From Desulfuromonadaceae bacterium (GTDB taxonomy: Bacteria > Desulfobacterota > Desulfuromonadia > Geobacterales > Pseudopelobacteraceae): a DNA stretch of 64,000 nucleotides. This document shows, one piece after another, positions 8,090-19,121 of the stretch. How positions within the stretch are numbered: position 1 is the stretch's first letter; each line of letters opens with the position of its first letter. The stretch spans positions 85,247-149,246 of the forward strand of contig JAQTQX010000008.1 in the NCBI GenBank assembly GCA_028712075.1, written 5' to 3'. Below the pieces are notes generated by a model. The model worked only from the letters and a program-made list of their open reading frames with translations, had not been told where the DNA came from and did not search any database. Position numbers and translations under genes: made by a program.

Positions 8090-10053
8090 AAGACGATCGC
8101 GAAAAATGGGCCCGCATCCGGATCATCATGATCGGGACGGTGTTCAGTCTGCTGTTTCTAATCGTGGTAGGCAGGGCCTTCTACCTGCAAATCCTCCAGC
8201 ACGAAGAGCTTGTCAAAAAAGCGGACAAGCAGCATATGCATAAAGTCGATCTCACCCCGGCGCGAGGCAGCATCCTTGATCGCAACGGTACAACGCTGGC
8301 TGAATCCATTCACATGGATTCCTGTTATGCGGAGCCGCGGCGCATCAAGAATGTTGCCGGTACGGCCGGCCTGTTGGCGCCGATTTTGGGCGTCCAGAAA
8401 CGAGAGCTGATTAACAGACTCTCCGTCAACAAATCGTTTATCTGGCTGGAACGATGGCTGGCACCGGAAAGCGTGCAGCATATCAAGGAACTGAAGCTGA
8501 CCGGTATCGGGTTCGTCCCTGAATCAAAGCGTTTCTATCCCAACAAGGAAATTGCCGCGCATGTAATCGGTTTTACCGGAACGGACCCAAACGGGTTGGA
8601 GGGAATCGAACTTAAGTACGACAGTACAATTCTTGGCAATACCGGCTACATGATTACGGAACGAGACGCACTTGGCCGGAGCATTACGGTAAAAAGTACC
8701 CTCGTAAAGAATTCATCTCCCGGGAAAAGTATCGTTCTTACGCTTGATAAAACCATTCAGTTTATTGCTGAGAAAGAGCTTACAAAGGCGGTGCTTGAGA
8801 GCAATGCAAAGGGAGGCATGGCACTGGTGATGGAGTCGGAAACCGGTAAGGTGCTTGCTATGGCGAACTACCCCACGTTCAATCCGAACGCATTTTCACA
8901 CTATTCACTTTCTCAACTGCGCAACCATATTGTTACAGACAGTTTTGAACCGGGCTCAACGTTCAAAATATTTACCATTGCGGCCGCACTTGATTCAGGC
9001 ATCATCAAGCCGACTGATGTCTATAACTGTGAAAACGGCACGTATCGGGTGGCAGATCGTATTATTCACGATGACCATCCCTATTCACACCTGAACGTCT
9101 CGGAAATAATCAAATATTCGAGTAATATCGGCACCACAAAAATAGGCACCAAATTGGGTAAGGAGAAACTGTCTGGTTATCTGCACAACTTCGGCTTCGG
9201 CACACGCACCGGCATTGATCTGCCTGGCGAATCACCAGGAAATCTGAAACACAATTGGTATGGCGTCGACCTGGCGACCATTTCATTCGGCCAGGGTGTG
9301 AGCGTCTCAGTGATTCAGTTGGGTACGGCACTCTCTGCTGTTGCCAACGGCGGCGTCCTTATGAGACCGTATCTGGTTGATCAAATTCTTGATGACACCG
9401 GTGCAACCATACAGAAATTTGAACCACAGACCGTACGGCGCGTTATTTCACAAGAAACGGCACAGAAAGTCACGAAAATGATGGAGACCGTCACCGGACC
9501 GGGCGGCACCGGTACCAACGCCGCACTTGACGGTTTCAGAGTTGCGGGAAAAACAGGCACAGCACAGAAGGTCGATCCGGTGAGTCGGACCTATTCCTTG
9601 ACGCGGCGGATCGGCTCATTCGCGGGATTTGTACCTGCGGACAACCCGAAGCTGACGATAGTCGTCATTATTGATGAACCCCAGGGGGTCAAATACGGCG
9701 GTGTTGTTGCCGCCCCCACATTTCGCACGATTGCGCAGAAAACACTGGCATACCTGAACATACAGCCGAACCTTCCGACAAAAACGGCAGCCAGGCAGCC
9801 TGACGTAAAAGTTCCGGATCCACCGCCCGACGAGCAACTGTCAGATGAAGAAATAGCAGAAATGCCCGGCAAAGGTGAAGTTATGCCAAATTTCAGGGGC
9901 ATGAGCATGCGCCGGGTACTGCAGGTTATGGAAAAGCGCAAATTGAATATCCGCTTGATCGGCAGTGGGCGGGCCACAGAGCAAAGCCCACCGTTCGGGC
10001 ACGCGATCCGGAACTCCGATGAAGTCTGGATCAAATTTGCCCCTTCCGCGTAA
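8086..10053 (+). CDS. ftsI: Septal peptidoglycan transpeptidase FtsI (PBP3) with C-terminal PASTA domain
   Basis: 655 residues. One N-terminal membrane anchor (~14-32), a dimerisation/pedestal domain with TPARGSILDRNGTTLAES, and a class B transpeptidase domain: catalytic SxxK in EPGSTFKIF, SxN in YSSNIGT, KTG in VAGKTGTAQ. The last ~55 residues (MPNFRGMSMRRVLQVMEKR) form one PASTA repeat, giving a SpoVD/PBP2x-like layout common outside gamma-proteobacteria. It cross-links septal peptidoglycan in the FtsQLB-FtsWI complex. ATGA overlap with ftsL. Confidence 0.94.
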   Translation: MKDDREKWARIRIIMIGTVFSLLFLIVVGRAFYLQILQHEELVKKADKQHMHKVDLTPARGSILDRNGTTLAESIHMDSCYAEPRRIKNVAGTAGLLAPILGVQKRELINRLSVNKSFIWLERWLAPESVQHIKELKLTGIGFVPESKRFYPNKEIAAHVIGFTGTDPNGLEGIELKYDSTILGNTGYMITERDALGRSITVKSTLVKNSSPGKSIVLTLDKTIQFIAEKELTKAVLESNAKGGMALVMESETGKVLAMANYPTFNPNAFSHYSLSQLRNHIVTDSFEPGSTFKIFTIAAALDSGIIKPTDVYNCENGTYRVADRIIHDDHPYSHLNVSEIIKYSSNIGTTKIGTKLGKEKLSGYLHNFGFGTRTGIDLPGESPGNLKHNWYGVDLATISFGQGVSVSVIQLGTALSAVANGGVLMRPYLVDQILDDTGATIQKFEPQTVRRVISQETAQKVTKMMETVTGPGGTGTNAALDGFRVAGKTGTAQKVDPVSRTYSLTRRIGSFAGFVPADNPKLTIVVIIDEPQGVKYGGVVAAPTFRTIAQKTLAYLNIQPNLPTKTAARQPDVKVPDPPPDEQLSDEEIAEMPGKGEVMPNFRGMSMRRVLQVMEKRKLNIRLIGSGRATEQSPPFGHAIRNSDEVWIKFAPSA

Positions 10054-10064
10054 TGGAGCAACCG

Positions 10065-10084
10065 CCTGCCGGGCAACCGGCAGG
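10065..10084 (+). terminator. GNRA-capped hairpin between ftsI and murE (attenuator-like)
   Basis: CCTGCCGG and CCGGCAGG form a perfect 8-bp stem around a GCAA tetraloop. It is followed after eight bases by a run of five T (TTTCACCGTTTTT). It sits in the only sizeable gap of the ftsI-murE region, 26 bases before the murE ATG. The T-run is displaced from the stem, so it may be a weak terminator, an attenuator or an RNA-stability element. Confidence 0.5.
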
Positions 10085-10109
10085 TTTCACCGTTTTTACT
10101 GGAGAATGC

Positions 10110-11672
10110 ATGAAGCTGTCCGAACTGCGTGCCATACTGCCTGAATCAGAAACTCACGGCGATACAGCTGTTTCGATCGAGAATCTTGCCTGTGACTCGC
10201 GGGCGGTTCAGCCGGGCACCCTGTATTTCGCCCTGCGCGGTGTACAGGCTGATGGGCACCGCTATATTGAACAGGCCGTCACCAACGGTGCGGCAGCGGT
10301 AGTTCTTGAGGATGTACAGTACGCACCTTCCGGAATACCCTGGATCGCAGTGGCCGACGGACGGGCCACAATGGGGCGTATTGCGGCTTATTTCAATAAT
10401 GATCCGACTGCGCAGTTGCCGTTGGTCGGCATCACCGGCACAAACGGCAAGACGACCACCACGTATCTGATTGAGGCTATACTGGCTGCAGCGGGGCAAC
10501 CGGCAGCCGTACTCGGTACAATCTGTTATCGTTTTGGCACAACAACCATTCAGGCTTCTCATACGACACCTGAATCTATCGAACTGCAACGTGCACTCCG
10601 GCTATTAAAAGACGAGGGGGCACGGGCGTTTGTCATGGAGGTTTCCTCGCATGCACTCGAACAGAAGCGGGCTGATGGCTGCCATTTCGACGTCGGAATA
10701 TTCAGTAACCTGACGCGCGACCATCTGGACTACCACGGAACGATGGAACAGTATCTGGACGCAAAATGCCGGCTCTTTTCCGAACTGCTGCGCCCAACGG
10801 CAATAAAGCAGCGGCGCCGCGCAGTTATCAATCTGGACGACCCGTATGGTGAGGTAATCGCCGGGCGTGCCGCCTGTCCGGTGATAACATTCGGCATCAA
10901 CGGTCACTGTAATGTACGACCAATCAACGTTTCGTCAACAGATGCCGGCATCAGCGCCACCCTGATAACGCCGGCAGGAGAACTCCACTTTTCCTCAAAA
11001 TTGCTTGGACGCTTCAATCTTGCCAACATTCTGGCGGCAGCAGCTGCAGGGATTGCTCTTGAGCTGCCACTGCAGGCGATCAAACACGGCATTGAACAGC
11101 ATACAACCGTTCCGGGCCGCATGGAACGCGTGGAAAACCGGCATGGCGTTATTTGCCTGGTCGATTACGCCCATACAGGTGATGCCCTGGAGAACGTTCT
11201 TGCCACTATCAAGGAGATCGCGACAGCCAGAATCATCACCGTCTTCGGCTGTGGTGGTGACCGTGACAACGGCAAGCGCCCGATCATGGGGAAAATAGCT
11301 GCTGCCATGAGCGACCTGGCAATAGTCACTTCCGATAATCCACGCACTGAAGATCCGCTCGTTATACTTGAACAGGTTAAAGCCGGTATTACGGCCATAC
11401 ACACAGCCCTTCAGCGAGAGGGAAGCAGCGATGGCGGGGTTATCCGTGAATATTCAGCCGATGAACTGACTGATGGTTTCTCTGACAAAGGCTTTGTCGT
11501 TATGGAAAACCGGTGGGACGCTATCCGATGTGCTATCCATCTTGCCCGCCCCGGTGATATTGTTTTGCTTGCGGGCAAGGGGCACGAGGATTACCAGATT
11601 ATCGGAACGGCCAAGTACCATTTTGATGATCGCGAGGAAGCGGCTGCGGCCTTCTTGGAGAAAGGTGCATGA
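10110..11672 (+). CDS. murE: UDP-MurNAc-L-Ala-D-Glu:meso-DAP ligase MurE
   Basis: About 520 residues. It adds meso-diaminopimelate to UDP-MurNAc-dipeptide using ATP. Seen: N-terminal Rossmann-like domain with DSRAVQPGTLYFALRG, P-loop [20 protein letters not shown], and the diagnostic DNPRTEDP, where DNPR selects meso-DAP over lysine. The ATG at 10110 (MKLSELR) has GGAG 5 bases upstream; an open frame from 10053 would run through the intergenic hairpin and is rejected. Its stop overlaps the murF start region. Confidence 0.95.
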   Translation: MKLSELRAILPESETHGDTAVSIENLACDSRAVQPGTLYFALRGVQADGHRYIEQAVTNGAAAVVLEDVQYAPSGIPWIAVADGRATMGRIAAYFNNDPTAQLPLVGITGTNGKTTTTYLIEAILAAAGQPAAVLGTICYRFGTTTIQASHTTPESIELQRALRLLKDEGARAFVMEVSSHALEQKRADGCHFDVGIFSNLTRDHLDYHGTMEQYLDAKCRLFSELLRPTAIKQRRRAVINLDDPYGEVIAGRAACPVITFGINGHCNVRPINVSSTDAGISATLITPAGELHFSSKLLGRFNLANILAAAAAGIALELPLQAIKHGIEQHTTVPGRMERVENRHGVICLVDYAHTGDALENVLATIKEIATARIITVFGCGGDRDNGKRPIMGKIAAAMSDLAIVTSDNPRTEDPLVILEQVKAGITAIHTALQREGSSDGGVIREYSADELTDGFSDKGFVVMENRWDAIRCAIHLARPGDIVLLAGKGHEDYQIIGTAKYHFDDREEAAAAFLEKGA

Positions 11673-13066
11673 TGTTCAGCATCAACGACATAGCCGTCGC
11701 AACCGGCGGGCGGATTATGGGCCAGGCCGGCGGTGCGGTGTCTGCCATATCGACTGATTCGCGGACCGCAGCTCCCGGACAGTTGTTCATACCGCTTCGC
11801 GGCGAACGCTTTGACGGCCATGCCTTCATTGCAGAGGTCTCCAATAACGGCGTCACTACCGTGCTTGCGGAAGAACAGTGGCTGAAAGCGCACACGGTTC
11901 CCGATCACCTTACCTGCATAGCGGTCAAAAACTGCCTGCATGCACTCGGTGATCTGGCCACCGTCTGGCGACAACGCTTTGAAGTGCCGGTTATTGCAGT
12001 AACCGGCAGCAACGGCAAAACAACGACCAAGGAGATGCTGGCAACTATTCTTGAACGAACCGGACCCGGCCTCAAGACAGGCGGAAATCTCAACAACCTG
12101 ATAGGACTGCCGCAGATGCTGTTCCAGCTAAAGCCGGAGCATCGTTGGGCAGTGCTTGAAATGGGGATGAGTGAACCGGGTGAAATCAATCGCCTTGCGA
12201 CAATTGCCGCACCGCGCGTTGGCATCGTTCTGAATGCGCTTCCGGCACACCTGCAGAGTATGGGTACCCTGGAGGCGGTTGCCGCCGCCAAAGGTGAATT
12301 GCTTCACCGTATCAGTGATGGCGGCCTGGCGGTCGTCAACGCTGACGACTCACGGGTCGCGTCTCTGTCGCAGAATGCCTCGGCCCGCAGAATAAGTTTC
12401 GGCATTGATCGTGGTGAGGTGCGTGCTCGGGACATTGAATCGCTCGGGCTCGAAGGAGAGCGTTTTCAGCTGATTACTCCGGTCGGTGACGCAATCATCA
12501 AACTGAAGGTCTGCGGCCGTCACAATATGTACAACGCACTCGCCGCTGCTGCAGCGCTTCTTGAAAAAGTTGAATTTTCGGTCATCTGTGCCGGCTTGGA
12601 GGCTTTCACCGCCTATAAAGGACGTTTTCAGATCGAACGGTTCGGCTCCATTACGATTATTGACGATAGTTATAACGCCAATCCGGCTTCAACAAAGGCT
12701 GCACTCGAAACAATGTCGCGTGGTGCCACTGCGGGGCATCGCATAGCCGTCCTGGGTGATATGCTGGAACTCGGCGACCACGAGGCTGATGCGCATCGTG
12801 CCGTTGGAATGGTCGCAGGTCACTCTGTTGACCGCCTGTACCTGACCGGCAGTCTGATGATCAAATATGCTGCTGAGGGTGCAATGATTGCGGGTATGCC
12901 GGCAGAACAGATCATCTGCTGTCCCGACAGCAGCGACATTGCCAAACAGTTGCATCAATCACTCGAAGCGGGCGACGTTTATCTCTTCAAGGGATCACGC
13001 GGGATGGCCATGGAAAAAGTGGCGAATGATCTGAAGGTTCTGATCGAATCAACCAAAGGGAAGTAG
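11669..13066 (+). CDS. murF: UDP-MurNAc-tripeptide:D-Ala-D-Ala ligase MurF
   Basis: 465 residues. It adds D-Ala-D-Ala to complete the UDP-MurNAc pentapeptide. Seen: DSRTAAPGQLFIPLRG, P-loop VTGSNGKTTTKEM, LEMGMSEPGEI, and IIDDSYNANPAS. ATGATG at 11669 offers two starts; the first overlaps the murE stop by 4 bases, the second follows it directly. GGAG lies 8 bases before the first ATG. It needs D-Ala-D-Ala made by the ddl gene at 20071. Confidence 0.95.
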   Translation: MMFSINDIAVATGGRIMGQAGGAVSAISTDSRTAAPGQLFIPLRGERFDGHAFIAEVSNNGVTTVLAEEQWLKAHTVPDHLTCIAVKNCLHALGDLATVWRQRFEVPVIAVTGSNGKTTTKEMLATILERTGPGLKTGGNLNNLIGLPQMLFQLKPEHRWAVLEMGMSEPGEINRLATIAAPRVGIVLNALPAHLQSMGTLEAVAAAKGELLHRISDGGLAVVNADDSRVASLSQNASARRISFGIDRGEVRARDIESLGLEGERFQLITPVGDAIIKLKVCGRHNMYNALAAAAALLEKVEFSVICAGLEAFTAYKGRFQIERFGSITIIDDSYNANPASTKAALETMSRGATAGHRIAVLGDMLELGDHEADAHRAVGMVAGHSVDRLYLTGSLMIKYAAEGAMIAGMPAEQIICCPDSSDIAKQLHQSLEAGDVYLFKGSRGMAMEKVANDLKVLIESTKGK

Positions 13067-13069
13067 CCC

Positions 13070-14146
13070 ATGCTCTACCACATATTCTACCCGCTTGCGT
13101 CCAACATAAAGCTGTTTAACATATTCAAATACCTGACCTTCCGCACCATCTACGCGATGATCACGGCATTGGTGGTCTGCTTTATTCTCGGTCCCTGGAT
13201 AATCCGCAAGCTGGAATCGTTGCAGGCACGTCAGGTTATTCGCACAGACGGGCCGGAGTCACACCTGCAGAAGCAGGGCACGCCGACCATGGGGGGCGTC
13301 ATAATTCTGGCAGCAATTGTTATTCCTACGCTACTCTGGGCCGACCTTACCAATCAGTATATCTGGATTACTCTCTTCATTACGGTCGGTTACGGAGTGA
13401 TCGGTTTTGTTGACGACTACCGGAAGGTAGTGGAGAAGAATACCAAAGGCTTGTCAGCACGACAAAAGATGTTCTGGCAGGTCATCCTGGCAGGAGCGGT
13501 TGCCGTATTCCTCTTTATCAAGCCCGGTTTCAGCGAGCAGCTCTATTTCCCGCTTTTCAAAAACTTTCATCCCGATCTCTGGATCTGGTTTATTCCGTTT
13601 GTCACCCTGGTGATCGTCGGCGCCAGCAACGCCGTGAACCTGACCGACGGACTTGACGGGCTTGCCATCGGGCCGGTTGCAATCAACGCTGCCACCTACA
13701 TGCTGTTCTCCTATATTGCAGGGCATGCCACTCTCTCCGCTTACCTGCAGATTCCCCGAGTAGTTGGAGCAGGAGAACTTGCAGTGCTCTGCGGAGCCAT
13801 GGTTGGGGCAGGGCTCGGTTTCCTCTGGTTCAACTCATATCCGGCAGAAGTGTTCATGGGTGATGTCGGGTCACTGTCTCTCGGCGGAACTCTCGGCACT
13901 ATCGCCGTGCTGACCAAGCAGGAAATCCTGCTGGTGATCGTCGGCGGCATCTTCGTCGTCGAGGCTCTGTCCGTCATATTCCAGGTCGGCTCTTACAAAT
14001 ATCGCGGCAAGCGTATTTTTCGCATGGCACCAATCCATCACCATTTTGAACTGAAAGGTGTCGCCGAACCGAAAATCATCGTCCGCTTCTGGATTATCAG
14101 CATCATCCTGGCGCTGGTGGCAATCTCGACACTGAAGATGAGGTAA
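13070..14146 (+). CDS. mraY: Phospho-MurNAc-pentapeptide transferase MraY
   Basis: 358 residues with about ten membrane helices. It transfers phospho-MurNAc-pentapeptide to undecaprenyl phosphate, forming lipid I at the inner membrane. Seen: [12 protein letters not shown], the catalytic [35 protein letters not shown] and the family-typical [12 protein letters not shown] with its triple His. It begins 3 bases after murF. Confidence 0.96.
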   Translation: MLYHIFYPLASNIKLFNIFKYLTFRTIYAMITALVVCFILGPWIIRKLESLQARQVIRTDGPESHLQKQGTPTMGGVIILAAIVIPTLLWADLTNQYIWITLFITVGYGVIGFVDDYRKVVEKNTKGLSARQKMFWQVILAGAVAVFLFIKPGFSEQLYFPLFKNFHPDLWIWFIPFVTLVIVGASNAVNLTDGLDGLAIGPVAINAATYMLFSYIAGHATLSAYLQIPRVVGAGELAVLCGAMVGAGLGFLWFNSYPAEVFMGDVGSLSLGGTLGTIAVLTKQEILLVIVGGIFVVEALSVIFQVGSYKYRGKRIFRMAPIHHHFELKGVAEPKIIVRFWIISIILALVAISTLKMR

Positions 14147-14153
14147 CCTGTCA

Positions 14154-15494
14154 ATGAAGTTCACCAATAAACAGATACTTGTCGTCGGTCTGGCCAAAAC
14201 CGGTGTTGCCTCTGCCCGGTTTCTCGCAGCACACGGTGCTCTGGTCACTGCCACAGATATGCGTGATGAGAGCTCACTGGCCGGAGTACTAACGGAGTTG
14301 GACGGTTTTGGCATACGTTTTGTTTTGGGACGACATGACGAAACCGATTTTACTGGCGCAGACTTGATTGTTGTGTCTCCCGGTGTCCCGATGGACCATC
14401 CGCTGCTGGTCGCGGCACAGAGTGCCGGAGTCGAGATTATCAGCGAAGTCGAACTGGCAGCGCGCTTTATTGATGCTCCTTTTGCAGCGATCACCGGCAC
14501 CAACGGCAAGACAACGACCACTACCATTCTCGGAGCGATCTTCAAGCATAACGGATATCTCACCTTCGTCGGCGGTAACATTGGCGACCCGCTGATTGAA
14601 CTGGCAGAGTCACACCAGATATGGGATCAGGTTGTCGCTGAAATCAGCTCGTTCCAACTGGAATGGATCACGACGTTTCGCCCCACAGTGGCAGCGCTGC
14701 TCAACCTGAGTGAAGATCATCTCGACCGGTATCCCGATTATCAGGCCTACATCAACGCCAAGCTGCGTATTTTTGAAAACCAGACAGAGGACGATTTTGC
14801 CGTGGTCAACCGGGATGACCCACTGGTTTGGCAGCATGCCCAACACCTTAAAGCGGAACTGTTTCCCTTTAGCCGTAAAATCGAACTCGAACAAGGCATC
14901 TTCTTCAAGGACGGCGTCATCACGTATCGCCACAACGGTCAGGAGGAGTGCTTTCCGACCGCTGCCATCCGCCTGCAGGGGGTACATAATCTCGAAAACA
15001 TCATGGCTGCCATGGCGTGTGCGCTGCTTCTCGGCTGTCGGCCTGATGAAACCTTCGAGACGGTTCTCTGCTTCGAAGCACTGCACCACCGGATGGAGTT
15101 TGTGCGCGAGGTGAATGGTGTCCGCTATTTCGAAGACAGCAAGGCAACCAATGTAGGGAGTGTTGAAAAAGCGCTAGAAAGTTTTACCGATATCACGCTC
15201 ATCGCCGGCGGCAAGGACAAGGGGGGCACGTATGCGCCTCTGGCTCCACTGGTAAAAGAGCGGGTGCGGCATCTGATTCTGATTGGCGAGGCGGCCGAGC
15301 GCATGGAGCTGGAGCTGGGAAGCCTTACGGACACCTGTCACGCTGCGTCACTTGAGGACGCTGTGCGTCGTGCGGCTGACATAACCTCTGCAGGCGGCAC
15401 GGTATTACTGTCGCCGGCCTGCTCAAGTTTTGACATGTTCCGCGATTATGAGGAACGGGCGCTGCGCTTTATTACTGTAGTAAAAGGGCTGTAA
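14154..15494 (+). CDS. murD: UDP-MurNAc-L-Ala:D-Glu ligase MurD
   Basis: 446 residues. It adds D-glutamate to UDP-MurNAc-L-Ala. Seen: N-terminal [16 protein letters not shown], the P-loop [29 protein letters not shown], the [11 protein letters not shown] motif, HRMEFV, and FEDSKATN. It starts 7 bases after the mraY stop and its TAA abuts the ftsW ATG. Confidence 0.95.
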   Translation: MKFTNKQILVVGLAKTGVASARFLAAHGALVTATDMRDESSLAGVLTELDGFGIRFVLGRHDETDFTGADLIVVSPGVPMDHPLLVAAQSAGVEIISEVELAARFIDAPFAAITGTNGKTTTTTILGAIFKHNGYLTFVGGNIGDPLIELAESHQIWDQVVAEISSFQLEWITTFRPTVAALLNLSEDHLDRYPDYQAYINAKLRIFENQTEDDFAVVNRDDPLVWQHAQHLKAELFPFSRKIELEQGIFFKDGVITYRHNGQEECFPTAAIRLQGVHNLENIMAAMACALLLGCRPDETFETVLCFEALHHRMEFVREVNGVRYFEDSKATNVGSVEKALESFTDITLIAGGKDKGGTYAPLAPLVKERVRHLILIGEAAERMELELGSLTDTCHAASLEDAVRRAADITSAGGTVLLSPACSSFDMFRDYEERALRFITVVKGL

Positions 15495-16622
15495 ATGCTC
15501 AAAAAGCTGGAAGAATATGATCTCGTGATTATGCTGATGGCCATTGCCCTGACCTGTTTCGGGGTTGTTATGGTCTATTCGGCATCTTCGGTCATGGCCG
15601 CAAAACGTTTTCACGACGGCTTTTTCTTCCTCAAGCGCCAGGGGCTGTTTGCTCTGATCGGGTTAGGACTGATGCTGGCAACCATGCGGATCAACTATCA
15701 ATTCTGGCGCAAACTGGCGGCGCCGATCCTGCTGGGGTGCATCGTTTTGCTGGTGCTGGTGCTGATTCCCGGCATTGGCGGCAGTGCGGGAGGAGCATCG
15801 CGTTGGATACGGTTCCCCGGCTTTAATCTGCAGCCGGCTGAAATCGCTAAAATTGCCCTTATCATGTACATGGCATATTCACTGGACAGGAAGCAGGACA
15901 AAATCAAGCAGCTTGGCGCCGGCTTTGTCTCATACATGCTGATTCTCGTCGTCATGCTGGGACTGCTGCTCAAGCAGCCGGATATGGGATCTGCACTGAC
16001 ACTGGCAGCCGTCGCTATCGTCATGCTGTTTTCCGCAGGAACCCGGCTGGTGTACATAATTTCGATATTTCTTATGTCTCTGCCGTTCATTTACTTCCTG
16101 ATCATGAATGTTGCATACCGAAAAAGACGCATTCTGGCTTTTCTCGACCCGTGGCAGGATCCACAGAACAGCGGCTTTCAGATTATCCAGTCATGGCTCG
16201 CATTCGGTACCGGAGGACTCTTCGGACAGGGGCTTGGCGAGGGAAAACAGAAACTGTTTTATCTGCCGGAGGCGCACACGGATTTTATCCTTTCTGTTAT
16301 CGGAGAAGAGCTCGGTTTTCTGGGTGTTATTGTCATTATCGGGATGTTTTTTTTACTGGTGCAGCGCGCCCTGCGCATCGCTGTTGCCGCCCCCGACGCC
16401 TTTGGCCGTTTTCTCGCCTTGGGCATTGCCATATTGTTCGGCATCGAGGCAACCGTCAATATGGGAGTTGTGACCGGACTGCTGCCGACCAAGGGATTGG
16501 CACTCCCCTTTATCAGCTATGGCGGCAGCTCTCTTGTTATCAGCCTGTTTGCCGTTGGTATTCTGCTTAACATTTCGTCGGGACTGAAGATATCCTCCAT
16601 CAGCCTGAAGGAGGAAAAATGA
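15495..16622 (+). CDS. ftsW: Septal peptidoglycan polymerase FtsW (SEDS family)
   Basis: 375 residues with about ten transmembrane helices. SEDS glycosyltransferases polymerise lipid II together with the cognate class B PBP, here FtsI. Seen: VMVYSASSVMA in helix 1, the RWIRFPGFNLQPAEIAKIA loop with the Gln-Pro-Ala-Glu signature, LLKQPDMGSAL, LPEAHTDFILSVIGEELGF (conserved Asp and Glu) and LPLPF-type LALPFISYGGSS. The start directly follows the murD stop; the end overlaps murG by ATGA. Confidence 0.94.
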   Translation: MLKKLEEYDLVIMLMAIALTCFGVVMVYSASSVMAAKRFHDGFFFLKRQGLFALIGLGLMLATMRINYQFWRKLAAPILLGCIVLLVLVLIPGIGGSAGGASRWIRFPGFNLQPAEIAKIALIMYMAYSLDRKQDKIKQLGAGFVSYMLILVVMLGLLLKQPDMGSALTLAAVAIVMLFSAGTRLVYIISIFLMSLPFIYFLIMNVAYRKRRILAFLDPWQDPQNSGFQIIQSWLAFGTGGLFGQGLGEGKQKLFYLPEAHTDFILSVIGEELGFLGVIVIIGMFFLLVQRALRIAVAAPDAFGRFLALGIAILFGIEATVNMGVVTGLLPTKGLALPFISYGGSSLVISLFAVGILLNISSGLKISSISLKEEK

Positions 16623-17731
16623 AGCTTATTATTGCCGGTGGCGGCACCGGCGGGCATCTCTTCCCCGGCATTGCCGTTGCCGAAGAATTTCTCACCCGCA
16701 ACAGCTCTAATGAGGTGCTGTTTGTCGGAACAGAGCATGGTATCGAGGCGCGTGCAGTGCCGGCAGCCGGCTACCGGCTGGAGTTTATTTCAGCGGCCGG
16801 TATCCGTGGCAAGGGTGCCTTCAGTCAGATCAAAGGGGCTGCCAAGCTGCTGCATGGGTACGCCCAGTCACGTAACGTATTGAAGGAATTTCGCCCTGAC
16901 ATGGTGCTTGGTGTTGGTGGCTACGCCTCGCTGCCGATGGTTTTGGCCGCCCGCGGCATGCAGACACCACGCTACATCCATGAGCAGAATGCCATCCCCG
17001 GCCAGACAAATCGGCTGTTGGCACGATTTGCTGATAAAGTTTTCATTACATTGGAAGAATCGGCCCGCTATTTTCCCGCGGCAACTACACAGCTGACCGG
17101 TAACCCGCTCAGGCGGCAGATACTGAATATGGTTGAAAATGCCGTACCGTCCAGCGCCAAGGACGACATCAGACACGCCGAAAAGTTCCATGTTCTTGTG
17201 TTTGGCGGCAGCCAGGGTGCCCACGCAATTAATGATGCCATGATTGAAGCACTGCCGTTGCTGAGAAAGAGCAGAATCAGGGTAAGCATTACCCATCAGA
17301 CCGGTGAGAAAGAATGTGCCGAGGTAACGGCTGCATACCATGCCGCAGAAATAGAAGCGCGGGTCGTGCCGTTTATCAGCAATATGGCGGCGGAATATGC
17401 TGTTGCAGATCTTGTTGTCTGCAGGGCAGGCGCTACGACCATTGCCGAAATAACCGCCTGCGGTAAGGCGTGCCTGTTCATCCCTTTTCCTCATGCGGTT
17501 GATGATCACCAGCGCCGCAATGCAGAAGCGCTGCTCAAAAAAGATGCCTGTTTTATGATGCTGGAACGGGAATTAACCGGCGGCAGTCTGGCTCAATCTG
17601 TTCTCACGCTGGCAGAAGATTCAAACCTTGTCCGACGCACCGGGGAATTGGCTTTCAGTCTGGCACGATTGGATGCGGCCAGAATTATTGTTGATGAGAT
17701 GATGAGTGCACATCTGATTGAGAGGACGTAG
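16619..17731 (+). CDS. murG: UDP-GlcNAc:lipid I N-acetylglucosaminyltransferase MurG
   Basis: 370 residues, GT28 family. It converts lipid I to lipid II on the cytoplasmic face. Seen: N-terminal G-loop [38 protein letters not shown], second G-loop [11 protein letters not shown], and the acceptor/UDP site [10 protein letters not shown] followed by [12 protein letters not shown]. Start overlaps ftsW by 4 bases. Confidence 0.95.
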   Translation: MKLIIAGGGTGGHLFPGIAVAEEFLTRNSSNEVLFVGTEHGIEARAVPAAGYRLEFISAAGIRGKGAFSQIKGAAKLLHGYAQSRNVLKEFRPDMVLGVGGYASLPMVLAARGMQTPRYIHEQNAIPGQTNRLLARFADKVFITLEESARYFPAATTQLTGNPLRRQILNMVENAVPSSAKDDIRHAEKFHVLVFGGSQGAHAINDAMIEALPLLRKSRIRVSITHQTGEKECAEVTAAYHAAEIEARVVPFISNMAAEYAVADLVVCRAGATTIAEITACGKACLFIPFPHAVDDHQRRNAEALLKKDACFMMLERELTGGSLAQSVLTLAEDSNLVRRTGELAFSLARLDAARIIVDEMMSAHLIERT

Positions 17732-17733
17732 CC

Positions 17734-19113
17734 ATGTACGGAAAAATAGATAAAATTCATTTCGTCGGCATCGGCGGTATCGGCATGAGCGGAATCGCGG
17801 AAGTGCTCCTGAATCTGGGCTACAAGGTTTCCGGCTCTGACCTGCGCGGCTCAGACATTACCGAGCGCCTGTCCGGCCTCGGCGCAGAAATCGGCATCGG
17901 GCACACAGCAGAAAACCTCAAGGATGTAGATGTCGTTGTTATATCTTCTGCTGTTCATGACGACAACCCCGAGGTTGTCGAAGCGAGAAGGCTGCATGTG
18001 CCGGTCATTCCGCGCGCCGAGATGCTGGCCGAATTGATGCGGATGAAATATGGCATTGCCATCGCGGGAACACATGGCAAAACAACGACGACCTCAATGG
18101 CGGCAGCCATTCTCGGCCATGCCGGCATCGATCCGACTATTGTCATTGGTGGAAAACTGAATGCCATCGGCACAAATGCCCGGATCGGCCAGGGTAAATT
18201 TCTGCTCGCCGAAGCGGACGAATCGGATGGTTCATTTCTGCTCCTGTCACCGACCATAGCCGTTGTCACCAATATTGACGCCGATCATCTCGATCATTAT
18301 TCCGGCATCGAAGAGATCAAGGACACCTTTGTCGAATTCATCAACAAGGTGCCGTTTTACGGGTTAGCAGTCCTCTGCCTGGACGATATAAATATCAGGG
18401 CTGTCCTGCCGCGCATCAAAAAACGCTACATGACATATGGACTCTCAGCCCAGGCAGATATTCGGGCGACTCATATCAGGCATGACGGTTTCCAGACATC
18501 CTTCATTGCCCATTTCAAAGGTTATCGGCTTGGTGAGATCAGCTTTCCGATGCCCGGTCCGCATAATGTGCTGAACGCCATGGCCTGTATCGCCGTCGCG
18601 CTTGAACTGGACGTGCCGTTCACCGCTATCCAGGAAGGTTTTGCCGGTTTCAGCGGTGTCGGACGGCGCTTTACCGTAAAGGGTGAGCCGCACGGTATCA
18701 TGGTGGTTGACGATTATGGGCATCATCCGGTTGAAATCAGGGCGACGTTGGCTGCCGCTCGGCAAGGATGGCCGGAGCGTCGGATTGTTGCGGCATTCCA
18801 GCCGCACCGCTTTACCCGAACTCATGAACTGTTCAGCGAATTTGTTACCGCATTTTATGATGCCGATGTCCTGATTCTGACCGACGTCTACGCCGCCGGT
18901 GAGCAGCCGATAGAAGGGGCCAGCGCCGAACGCCTCGCCGCCGAAATGCTCCGCCACGGCCAGAAGGATGTCACCTGGATTGCCAACCGTGAGCTGATTC
19001 CTGAACATCTGGCCGGAGTCGTCCGAAAGGGAGATATCGTTATTACTCTTGGTGCCGGTAATATCTGGCAGCAAGGGGAAACGCTTGTCAGGTTGCTTGG
19101 CGAAAAAGGGTAA
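17734..19113 (+). CDS. murC: UDP-MurNAc:L-Ala ligase MurC
   Basis: 459 residues. It adds the first residue, L-alanine, to UDP-MurNAc. Seen: N-terminal [16 protein letters not shown] with [12 protein letters not shown]-loop [33 protein letters not shown] and the C-terminal [10 protein letters not shown] with FQPHRFTRT. Two bases separate it from murG. Confidence 0.96.
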   Translation: MYGKIDKIHFVGIGGIGMSGIAEVLLNLGYKVSGSDLRGSDITERLSGLGAEIGIGHTAENLKDVDVVVISSAVHDDNPEVVEARRLHVPVIPRAEMLAELMRMKYGIAIAGTHGKTTTTSMAAAILGHAGIDPTIVIGGKLNAIGTNARIGQGKFLLAEADESDGSFLLLSPTIAVVTNIDADHLDHYSGIEEIKDTFVEFINKVPFYGLAVLCLDDINIRAVLPRIKKRYMTYGLSAQADIRATHIRHDGFQTSFIAHFKGYRLGEISFPMPGPHNVLNAMACIAVALELDVPFTAIQEGFAGFSGVGRRFTVKGEPHGIMVVDDYGHHPVEIRATLAAARQGWPERRIVAAFQPHRFTRTHELFSEFVTAFYDADVLILTDVYAAGEQPIEGASAERLAAEMLRHGQKDVTWIANRELIPEHLAGVVRKGDIVITLGAGNIWQQGETLVRLLGEKG

Positions 19114-19121
19114 GGCACAGC

